Positions 1 through 5,071 of a stretch of DNA of 5,071 bases are shown here, one piece after another. Both the position numbers and the translations under genes were made by a program. Positions within the stretch are counted from its first letter, which is position 1; the number at the start of each line of letters is the position of its first letter. The stretch is taken from positions 1 to 5,071 of the forward strand of contig JAGIAF010000244.1 of NCBI GenBank assembly GCA_017745015.1, read 5' to 3'. This DNA comes from Bdellovibrio sp. GTDB taxonomy: Bacteria; Bdellovibrionota; Bdellovibrionia; Bdellovibrionales; Bdellovibrionaceae. The notes below the pieces were generated by a model. It did not search any database, had not been told where the DNA came from, and saw nothing but the letters and a program-made list of their open reading frames with translations.

Positions 1-881
1 GCCCACAGGATATCAGTACTGTAGGCGAAAGTTTTATCAATGTTCTTGAGATCAATCCACGCGACGCCTCTATGATAGTCCGCATCCTTCACGGGCTGAA
101 CTTCATGCCAAGGTTCATCGAGAGTTCCAAGATAGAAAACCGTATCACAAGGGCGATTTTCACCATCCCATTCGAAATCATATTTGCGACGGAATGCTGT
201 CTCTGGGAAAATGCAAATCTTATAGCCTGTTTCCTCTTGGCATTCGCGAATGGATGTCTCTAGGGGATCTTCACCTTTTTCGATTTTGCCACCAGGAACA
301 AAGAAATACTTCGCTGATGATGTTGGGTCCACCGCATGGAATCCCAAAAGCTTATTTTTATAAACGACAATTACGGAACTGCGTACGCGATAGACCTTAG
401 AAAGCTTTTCTTTTTTGTTTTCGTCACGACGAGATTGGAAAAAGGCCGAGATCAATTCGGAGCATTCCGTTTCAAGAACGCCCGCTGTTATTTGCACTTG
501 ATGATTCAATCGCGAATCACTCAGGATTTTATACAGGCTTTCTACCGCGCCAGCTTTGGCATCTTTGGCGCCATAGACAACGCGACCAATGCGCGCTTGT
601 TGAATAGCGCCTGCGCACATCACACACGGTTCAAGAGTAACATATAAGGTGCATTCTTCGAGGCGCCATGATTGCAGTTTTTTTGAAGCACGATGTAGAC
701 TCAGAAGTTCTGCGTGGCCCAGAGGAGTGCGCAGATTTTCGCGCACATTGGAGGCTTTGGAAAGAAGCTCGCCAGTAGGAGACACAAGAACGGCGCCTAC
801 TGGAACTTCTCCGTTAGCGGCTGCTTTTTGCGCAAGTTTCAAAGCCTCGCGCATCCATTTTTCGTCTTGTGCCTGTGTCAT
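1..881 (-). CDS. tadA: TadA-type tRNA adenosine deaminase fused to a Nudix hydrolase domain (3' end outside window)
   Basis: The frame is open from ATG at 881 to the left edge: 293 codons plus two bases, with no stop. Residues 1-152 form a complete TadA, the zinc enzyme that deaminates wobble A34 of tRNA to inosine. Visible are the HAE motif (zinc ligand His56, proton-shuttle Glu58), the PCVMC motif (ligands Cys86 and Cys89), GAKDAKAGA at 104-112, and the C-terminal helix ending near FFQSRR at 147-152. After a short lysine-rich linker (153-162) a Nudix fold begins, with the full Nudix box at 198-220: Gly198, Glu204, Arg212-Glu213, Glu216-Glu217, Gly219. Nudix enzymes hydrolyse nucleoside diphosphates linked to another group; the substrate here cannot be read from sequence. 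No Met occurs after residue 88, so the Nudix part has no ATG of its own. Typical TadA is about 150-170 residues, so this is a clear extension. The gene follows the protease by 15 nt. The Shine-Dalgarno sequence is weak (GGAT about 9 nt before ATG). Confidence 0.88.
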   Translation of the reverse strand, partial: MTQAQDEKWMREALKLAQKAAANGEVPVGAVLVSPTGELLSKASNVRENLRTPLGHAELLSLHRASKKLQSWRLEECTLYVTLEPCVMCAGAIQQARIGRVVYGAKDAKAGAVESLYKILSDSRLNHQVQITAGVLETECSELISAFFQSRRDENKKEKLSKVYRVRSSVIVVYKNKLLGFHAVDPTSSAKYFFVPGGKIEKGEDPLETSIRECQEETGYKICIFPETAFRRKYDFEWDGENRPCDTVFYLGTLDEPWHEVQPVKDADYHRGVAWIDLKNIDKTFAYSTDILW

Positions 882-896
882 ATCTTAATCCAAATA

Positions 897-1982
897 TTAA
901 TGAGCTTTTGGATATTTTAGATCGCCCTCGTAGAAAAGCTCAATCCAATTATTTTTCTTAGTGAGTTGAGACCATTTCCATTCCCAGAAGTAGATCGTTT
1001 TGCCAGTGCTGACGCGAAACTCTAGATCATAAACGTTATCGGTCATAAAGTAGAACGCCGTGCTCTCTGCGAAATCCTCATAGGGATTCACTGACGCATA
1101 GGTTGAAACAAAGTTTGTGCGATCAAGTTGGGAGTAGAAGTCGTGCATCTCTGAAAGCTGCAATCTCTCGACGCTGTCACAGTCATAGAAACAAAGCCGG
1201 TCCCATAGAGGATATTTGTTCTTATCATTCGGCTCTAAGCCATTTTTCCAACTGAACGCACCCCAGGAGTCCATTTCTGGAATCAGATTCTTTTGGCGCT
1301 CAAAGAATTCTTCAGGAGTTTTTGGATCGCCTTTACAGTCTTTTCCCGGTGCGCAAGTAAAGCGGTTGGCGCTATTTGCAAAATCCAGAATATGTGCGAA
1401 CTCATGGGTGACAACGAATTGCAGGGTTTGCAGCGGAGAATTGCTTTTCGTCCAAACCTGCGGTCCTTCTTTGCTGACTTCATATCGCGGTAGATTTGCA
1501 CCAAAAACCTTTTGCTCTTTCCAGCCAAAGACGGCCTCGGGATCCAAATTTCTTTCGGTGAAGTCGCGGCTCAGAGCCATGAACGACTGATCTCCTGGCA
1601 TGATGCCCGCCATCGCAAGGGATTCCATTTTATCGACCACCAGGATTGTTGAAATCGTGCAGAAAACTTTCTTCATCGGTTTCTGAAGAATGTCGTAAAT
1701 GTATTCGAGCTTCTCAATGGCCGCCTGATTTTTCTCACCACACTTCTTCCAGCCAGACAGATCGGGAATGCTGCAGACAATCTGGGCAATACGGGCCTTG
1801 CAGTTCCCGCCCTCCGCTGCCGCCACCGAAATTCGCGAATTTTTTAGAGCTGGCGGAGTGCCGATCACGAAATCTGGCGCCAAGTAGGTACCCCAGCTCA
1901 CATTTTGAGGGTTTTTAGGGATGTGCGCTTGAGTTGCCGGACTTAATAATAAAGCTAGTAAAATTAAATAGATAGATTTCAT
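897..1982 (-). CDS. Secreted zinc metalloprotease, lethal-factor/MtfA-like gluzincin
   Basis: This is a 361-residue protein with a clear N-terminal signal peptide: Lys2, a hydrophobic stretch at about 4-14, and likely type I cleavage after ATQA (residue 19), so it is probably periplasmic or secreted. HEFAH at 193-197 supplies two zinc ligands (His193, His197) and the general base Glu194. About 100 residues later comes a Y295-x6-E302-DFA-E306 block. In anthrax lethal factor (peptidase family M34) the same spacing, Tyr728-x6-Glu735-x3-Glu739, holds the catalytic Tyr and the third zinc ligand. MtfA (M90) also has HEFAH-LD and a NPxEfFA block. I therefore infer a gluzincin with Glu302 as third ligand. 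The mature part has eight cysteines (61, 70, 81, 108, 210, 216, 264, 268), consistent with disulfides outside the cytoplasm. The exact family and substrate are unknown. It is the first gene of a likely two-gene unit with the TadA-Nudix fusion. The ATG at 1982 is chosen because it begins the signal peptide; no strong Shine-Dalgarno sequence is visible before it. Confidence 0.8.
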   Translation of the reverse strand: MKSIYLILLALLLSPATQAHIPKNPQNVSWGTYLAPDFVIGTPPALKNSRISVAAAEGGNCKARIAQIVCSIPDLSGWKKCGEKNQAAIEKLEYIYDILQKPMKKVFCTISTILVVDKMESLAMAGIMPGDQSFMALSRDFTERNLDPEAVFGWKEQKVFGANLPRYEVSKEGPQVWTKSNSPLQTLQFVVTHEFAHILDFANSANRFTCAPGKDCKGDPKTPEEFFERQKNLIPEMDSWGAFSWKNGLEPNDKNKYPLWDRLCFYDCDSVERLQLSEMHDFYSQLDRTNFVSTYASVNPYEDFAESTAFYFMTDNVYDLEFRVSTGKTIYFWEWKWSQLTKKNNWIELFYEGDLKYPKAH

Positions 1983-2071
1983 GGCTCAACGATATCCAGG
2001 CTTCCAAACTCACGTCACGCAAAAGGCGCCAGGCTGTTTTTACAGAAGCAATGCGTTAAGACCTCGAGGGG

Positions 2072-2100
2072 TTGCCCCATTGTTGCCTCTTTGTTATACA
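2072..2100 (+). promoter_or_regulatory. Candidate sigma70-type promoter for rpsU
   Basis: TTGCCC at 2072-2077 and TATACA at 2095-2100 are separated by 17 nt. Each matches the sigma70 consensus hexamer at four of six positions. Transcription would begin near 2107, giving a leader of about 45 nt before the rpsU GTG. The region is the only intergenic space upstream of the operon and lies between divergent genes, so a promoter is expected here. Single-window hexamer matches are common by chance, hence the moderate confidence. No comparably convincing promoter for the divergent protease was found on the minus strand between 1983 and 2100. Confidence 0.45.
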
Positions 2101-2140
2101 CTCTCATTCTTATTTGTACTTTTATTCCACATTGGAAGGC

Positions 2141-2147
2141 AGGTGAT
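2141..2147 (+). promoter_or_regulatory. rpsU ribosome binding site that fixes the GTG start
   Basis: AGGTGAT is an exact complement to part of the 16S rRNA anti-Shine-Dalgarno tail and ends four bases before GTG at 2152. It decides between this GTG and two longer alternatives in the same frame: the ATG at 1981 and the GTG at 2143, which lies inside the site itself. A second purine run, GGAAGG at 2134-2139, lies just upstream. Confidence 0.8.
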
Positions 2148-2151
2148 AGTC

Positions 2152-2352
2152 GTGGCATTGGTTAAGATCAAAGACGGTGAGTCTTTCGAATCTGCATTCA
2201 GAAAATTCAAAAAATCTTGCGAAAAAGCAGGTATTCTTTCTGAAGTTAAAAAACGTGAACACTTTGAAAAGCCTTCTGTAAGACTTAAAAAGAAATCTCT
2301 AGCTGCTCGCAAACGCGCAGTTAAGAAATCTAGAAAGAGCTGGGGCGACTAA
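2152..2352 (+). CDS. rpsU: 30S ribosomal protein S21 (bS21)
   Basis: This 66-residue basic protein is a component of the small ribosomal subunit and is involved in initiation on mRNA leaders. From the GTG at 2152 the protein reads MALVKIKDGESFESAF, which aligns end to end with E. coli S21 (MPVIKVRENEPFDVAL). The family core FKKSCEKAGILSEVKKRE sits at about residues 19-36, followed by a Lys/Arg-rich C-terminal helix. The open frame extends upstream to an ATG at 1981, but those 57 codons do not resemble S21 and precede the ribosome binding site, so they are excluded. It is the first gene of the rpsU-yqeY-dnaG-rpoD operon. It is a little shorter than E. coli S21 (71 residues) at the C terminus, which is common outside gammaproteobacteria. 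Confidence 0.95.
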   Translation: MALVKIKDGESFESAFRKFKKSCEKAGILSEVKKREHFEKPSVRLKKKSLAARKRAVKKSRKSWGD

Positions 2353-2391
2353 TTAACTCCTTCTAACCAAGGAAATATTAGTTTTCTTATG

Positions 2392-2412
2392 GAGGCGGCC
2401 ACTGGTCGCCTC
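2392..2412 (+). terminator. Strong hairpin between rpsU and yqeY with a poor U-tract (possible partial terminator or processing site)
   Basis: GAGGCGGCC (2392-2400) pairs with GGTCGCCTC (2404-2412) around a three-base loop ACT. This gives nine base pairs, one of them G-U. The following bases are TGTTCTATCC, so only a weak U-tract is present. The hairpin lies 28 nt before the yqeY start and 17 nt before its Shine-Dalgarno sequence. It could attenuate transcription leaving rpsU, or protect the 3' end of an rpsU mRNA. A complete stop is unlikely without a better U-tract. Confidence 0.5.
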
Positions 2413-2440
2413 TGTTCTATCCGACGATCGGGAGTTTAAA

Positions 2441-2887
2441 ATGGAAATCAGAGATAAAATTGCCGCTGATGTAAAAGCTGCGATGATCGCTAAAGAATCA
2501 CTGAAACTGACAGCACTTCGTGGACTGCAAGCAGCGATCAAAAACCGTGAAATCGATATGCGTCCAGACCCAATTACTTCAGACGAAGTAATGAACGTGG
2601 TTAAGAAGCTTGTTAAGCAAAGAAAAGAATCCATCGATCAATTCCAGCAGGCTGGCCGTCAAGATCTAGTAGATCAAGAATCTGCTGAATTGAAGGTTTT
2701 GGAAGTGTATTTGCCTGCGCAAATGAGCCGCGAGCAAATCGAAGCTCTAGTTACTGAAGTCATTGCAACATTGGGTGCGAAAACAGTTAAGGACATGGGT
2801 CCGGTGATGAAAGAAGTCATCGCTAAAGCTGGTGGCGCCGCCGACAACAAAGTAGTTAGCGAAGTTATTAAAGCTAAGCTTGCCTAG
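2441..2887 (+). CDS. yqeY: GatB/YqeY domain-containing protein
   Basis: This is a 148-residue cytoplasmic, mostly helical protein and the usual full length for the YqeY family. Family features are visible in order: an N-terminal helix ending in LTALRGLQAAIKNREID (about 23-39), then KQRKESIDQFQQAGRQDL (about 59-76), the ELKVLEVYLPAQMS segment (about 83-96), and a C-terminal GAKTVKDMGPVMKEV block (about 111-125) before a short three-helix tail. The C-terminal part is homologous to the tail domain of GatB, the tRNA-dependent amidotransferase subunit that contacts tRNA. A tRNA-related role is often suggested for YqeY but its function is not established. GGGAG at 2430-2434 lies six bases before ATG, a good ribosome binding site. 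The gene is placed between rpsU and dnaG, an arrangement also known in several other bacterial groups, and is followed by an intrinsic terminator. Confidence 0.92.
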   Translation: MEIRDKIAADVKAAMIAKESLKLTALRGLQAAIKNREIDMRPDPITSDEVMNVVKKLVKQRKESIDQFQQAGRQDLVDQESAELKVLEVYLPAQMSREQIEALVTEVIATLGAKTVKDMGPVMKEVIAKAGGAADNKVVSEVIKAKLA

Positions 2888-2925
2888 TATTTCACAAGAA
2901 ATCAGGACCTTGCTTTAAGTCCATT

Positions 2926-2954
2926 AAGCCTCAAGTTTACTCTGAGGCTTTTTT
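2926..2954 (+). terminator. Intrinsic terminator between yqeY and dnaG
   Basis: AAGCCTCA (2926-2933) pairs perfectly with TGAGGCTT (2943-2950) around a nine-base loop, and the 3' arm runs directly into six T residues (2949-2954). This is a textbook rho-independent terminator. It ends 35 nt before the dnaG start. DnaG therefore depends on read-through or on a promoter in the short space 2955-2989, where none is convincing. In E. coli a terminator in the matching place, just before dnaG, reduces primase expression relative to S21. Confidence 0.85.
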
Positions 2955-2989
2955 GGTTATTTACGATCTAAATATTTTGTTGGAGTTGC

Positions 2990-4858
2990 ATGCGTTTTTC
3001 CCAAGACTTTATCGAGAGAGTTTCTGAGGCGAACAACCTCGTCGACATCATCTCTCAATATACACAGCTCAAACAGAGTGGTAGCGGCCTGATGGGGCGC
3101 TGTCCGTTCCCGGATCACGTCGAAAAAACGGCGTCGTTCTCTGTTTCGGAAGTGAAGCAAGTCTATCACTGCTTTGGTTGTCACAAGAGCGGTAACTTGT
3201 TCTCTTTCTTGCGCGATCTTCAAGGGATGAGTTTCCCTGAGGCCGTGGAGTATCTTGCAAACCGCGCCAGCATTGCGATTCCCGCTCCTGAAAAAGAAGA
3301 TCCTGCTCGTGACCAAGCAGCCGATAAGAAAAAGTTGTTGTTAAAAGTAAATAAGCTCGCTGCTGATTATTTTTCAGAGCAACTTCGTCGTGCGCCTCAT
3401 GATCACCCTGTGAAGAAATACATCGCCAGTCGCGGTCTTTCTCAAGAAGTGATCGATACTTTCGGTATCGGTTATGCGATTCCGGAATGGGATGGCCTTG
3501 AAAGAGTTTTGCAAAGCAAGCAAGTGCCAATGGCTTTGGCTGAAGAAGCGCGCCTGGTGAAGGCTCGTAACGGCAAGCCTGGATACTTCGATCTTTTCCG
3601 TGATCGCTTGATGTTCCCGATTTTCTCGGCAATGGGTGAGCCCATTGCATTCGGTGGACGTTACCTCGAGAAAAAAGAAACGGAACCTAAATATTTAAAT
3701 TCTCCAGAGACGCCGGTCTTTATTAAGGGCCGCGTGCTTTACGGTCTTTCGCAAACTGCGCGCTACATCCGTTCCGACGATCAAGCTTTGATCGTGGAAG
3801 GTTACATGGATCTCGTGTCTTTGTACCAAGCGGGCATTCGTAACTGTGTGGCGACCATGGGAACGGCGTTAACGCCAGATCATGGAAAAATGTTGAAGCG
3901 TATGACTCGCAACGTGGTGGCCCTGTTTGACGGGGACTCTGCAGGGATGGAAGCCGCTGAACGCAGCTTGCCGATCCTGTTGGCGGCAGATTTGTACCCT
4001 AAGGGACTGACTCTGCCGAACAATATGGACCCCGATGATTATGTAAAAAAGTACGGAGCCGAGGCTCTTAAGGTCGAGCTAGAACGCGCTCCTGACTTGT
4101 TTATGCTGATTTTGAATCGTTGGATGGAGGGTTACCGCGGTGACGCCCCTGAAAAGGTGAAGCTTGCGGATAAATTGAAGCCTTTGTTTGCGACGATCCC
4201 AGATCAGCGTTTGCGTGATTTGTACTTGGCTGAGGCCGCTCAGAAAATGGCGGTGACCCTACCGTGGCTGCGTCAGGCTGTGGGATTACAAAGCAGTGGC
4301 CCTGTATATTCGCAAGGACCGCAGGCTTACGCTAGAACGGTGCAGCCAAACTCTCAAGCTCCGAAGGCTAACCCGACGGCAGCTTCTGATGCGTCAGATT
4401 CAGTGGAAGGTGGCAAAATCAGCCTCAAAGGCGCCTCCAAAGCGGAAGTAATGCTATTAGGATTGGTACTCAAAAGTCGTGCCAATTTTGAGAGTTTTGT
4501 GAATGAAAAAGTCTTAGAATCCGTGGCCCACGCAGGAGCGAAAAAGATCCTTGAAAAAGCAACTGATGTGTATAGACAAGACTTAAATAAGTTTGATAAA
4601 TTGACCAGTCTCCTTGTCTCCTATGTAGATCATCCGGAATTATTATTTGTTGAGGCACCAGCTGCGGAAGGTGACCCCGGATTTGATGAAGAAACTGAGG
4701 CAAAGCTTCTGCGCGATTGCTTTAAGCGCGTGCGCGATAATTTCTTGCGCGATCAAGCAAAGCAATTGGCTCTGGATTTAAAATCCGCGCCAAGCTCTGA
4801 AAAGTTGGAACAGATTATGAAGGCTCATAGAGATCGACTCTCTTTGAACAAAGGATAA
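2990..4858 (+). CDS. dnaG: DNA primase
   Basis: This 622-residue enzyme synthesises RNA primers at the replication fork, normally in partnership with the DnaB helicase. The N-terminal zinc-binding domain (1-100) carries Cys38, His43, Cys61 and Cys64 (CPFPDH and YHCFGC). The RNA polymerase core spans about 115-430, with FRDRLMFPI (203-211), FGGRYLE (221-227) and KYLNSPETPVFIKGRVLYGL (234-253). The TOPRIM metal site is formed by EGYMD (270-274), FDGDSAG (313-319) and DPDD (347-350), so the catalytic acids are intact. A low-complexity Gln/Ser/Pro/Ala linker (about 433-478) leads to a C-terminal region (about 480-622) in the position of the helicase-binding domain, which is divergent. Total length is normal for DnaG (E. 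coli 581). ATG at 2990 is preceded by GGAG with a four-base spacer. The gene lies downstream of a terminator and 13 nt before rpoD. The Cys-His spacing of the zinc site is unusual. Confidence 0.96.
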   Translation: MRFSQDFIERVSEANNLVDIISQYTQLKQSGSGLMGRCPFPDHVEKTASFSVSEVKQVYHCFGCHKSGNLFSFLRDLQGMSFPEAVEYLANRASIAIPAPEKEDPARDQAADKKKLLLKVNKLAADYFSEQLRRAPHDHPVKKYIASRGLSQEVIDTFGIGYAIPEWDGLERVLQSKQVPMALAEEARLVKARNGKPGYFDLFRDRLMFPIFSAMGEPIAFGGRYLEKKETEPKYLNSPETPVFIKGRVLYGLSQTARYIRSDDQALIVEGYMDLVSLYQAGIRNCVATMGTALTPDHGKMLKRMTRNVVALFDGDSAGMEAAERSLPILLAADLYPKGLTLPNNMDPDDYVKKYGAEALKVELERAPDLFMLILNRWMEGYRGDAPEKVKLADKLKPLFATIPDQRLRDLYLAEAAQKMAVTLPWLRQAVGLQSSGPVYSQGPQAYARTVQPNSQAPKANPTAASDASDSVEGGKISLKGASKAEVMLLGLVLKSRANFESFVNEKVLESVAHAGAKKILEKATDVYRQDLNKFDKLTSLLVSYVDHPELLFVEAPAAEGDPGFDEETEAKLLRDCFKRVRDNFLRDQAKQLALDLKSAPSSEKLEQIMKAHRDRLSLNKG

Positions 4859-4871
4859 AGGCGGGGTATTG

Positions 4872-5071
4872 ATGAAACCAAACCTACCAAACAAACAAGA
4901 GAAAGAGCCTGTAAAGGTGCTTTCTTTGCAAGAACAGGAAGCTCTGGTTAAAGAAGAAATCCAGAAATTTCTGAAGCTTGCGAAGGAGAAGGGTGCTCTG
5001 ACGATCGAAGAGATCAACGACCTCCTTCCCCCTGAAATCATCGCACCAGCTGCATTGGATCAGTTCATGCA
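4872..5071 (+). CDS. rpoD: Primary RNA polymerase sigma factor RpoD, N-terminal fragment (3' end outside window)
   Basis: Only the first 66 codons lie in the window. After an acidic/basic head (1-30), residues about 31-66 read as sigma70 region 1.1, with KLAKEKGALTIEEINDLLP (35-53) matching the conserved pattern of a helix, a KG turn and EINDLLP. Region 1.1 keeps free sigma from binding promoter DNA until core polymerase is bound. ATG at 4872 is 13 nt after the dnaG stop. It is preceded by AGGCGGGG at 4859-4866, a slightly degenerate Shine-Dalgarno sequence with a five-base spacer. Co-transcription with dnaG is likely. Placement directly after dnaG is the standard location of rpoD in the macromolecular synthesis operon and supports the call over an alternative sigma factor, which would usually lack region 1.1. 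Confidence 0.92.
   Translation, partial: MKPNLPNKQEKEPVKVLSLQEQEALVKEEIQKFLKLAKEKGALTIEEINDLLPPEIIAPAALDQFM

Noticed and set aside
72..920. Several plus-strand open frames of 60-103 codons.
   Set aside because: They are antisense to the continuous TadA-Nudix frame, overlap each other, and show no recognisable protein features.
2032..2046. CTGTTTTTACAG-like inverted repeat considered as a LexA/SOS box.
   Set aside because: The spacing between CTG and CAG is six bases, not the ten of the E. coli box, and it has no TTAC/GTAA form; likely chance.
1981..2151. N-terminal extension of rpsU starting at ATG 1981 (57 extra codons), or start at GTG 2143.
   Set aside because: The extension has no S21 similarity, spans the proposed promoter and ribosome binding site, and its ATG overlaps the start codon of the divergent protease. 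GTG 2143 lies inside the Shine-Dalgarno sequence.
2353..2381. Possible promoter TTAACT-17-TATTAG before yqeY.
   Set aside because: Both hexamers match the consensus at only four of six positions in an AT-rich gap inside an operon, and nothing else supports a start here.
2912..2929. GCTT/AAGC alternative pairing that might act as an antiterminator before the 2926 hairpin.
   Set aside because: There are only four base pairs, far weaker than the eight-pair terminator stem it would have to displace.
2955..2989. Possible promoter for dnaG after the terminator.
   Set aside because: TTGGTT and the TATTTT/TAAATA elements have spacings of 14 or 10 bases, too short for a normal sigma70 promoter.
3069..3650. 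A 193-codon minus-strand open frame inside dnaG.
   Set aside because: It is a shadow of the primase coding frame, with composition and codon pattern explained by dnaG and no domain seen.

Overview
The window looks like a core-genome segment of a Bdellovibrio-type predatory bacterium or a close relative (Bdellovibrionota). This is inferred from moderate GC content, the order rpsU-yqeY-dnaG-rpoD, and the style of the proteins; no database search was possible. There is no sign of phage, insertion sequence, CRISPR array, tRNA or rRNA.

Left part, minus strand, 1-1982: a two-gene unit reads leftward. First comes a secreted zinc metalloprotease of 361 residues (897-1982) with a signal peptide, an HEFAH motif and a downstream Y-x6-E-x3-E motif like that of the anthrax lethal factor / MtfA gluzincins. 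After a 15-nt gap comes a long open frame that runs off the left edge (881 to 1). It encodes a complete TadA-type tRNA adenosine deaminase fused in frame to a Nudix hydrolase domain. This gene is easy to miss because it has no stop inside the window.

Middle, 1983-2151: a divergent intergenic region. It holds a candidate promoter for rpsU, short repeats around its -35 element, and a good ribosome binding site that fixes a GTG start for rpsU.

Right part, plus strand, 2152-5071: a version of the macromolecular synthesis operon, which couples translation, replication and transcription initiation. The order is rpsU (ribosomal protein S21), yqeY (GatB/YqeY-domain protein), dnaG (primase) and the first 66 codons of rpoD (primary sigma factor). 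A hairpin with a poor U-tract lies between rpsU and yqeY. A canonical intrinsic terminator lies between yqeY and dnaG, 35 nt before the primase start. DnaG and rpoD are only 13 nt apart. The layout resembles the E. coli arrangement, in which an internal terminator keeps primase low relative to S21, with yqeY added.

The points most worth a second look are the TadA-Nudix fusion, the lethal-factor/MtfA-like secreted protease upstream of it, the altered Cys-His spacing in the primase zinc finger, and the two RNA hairpins that could set gene ratios within the operon.
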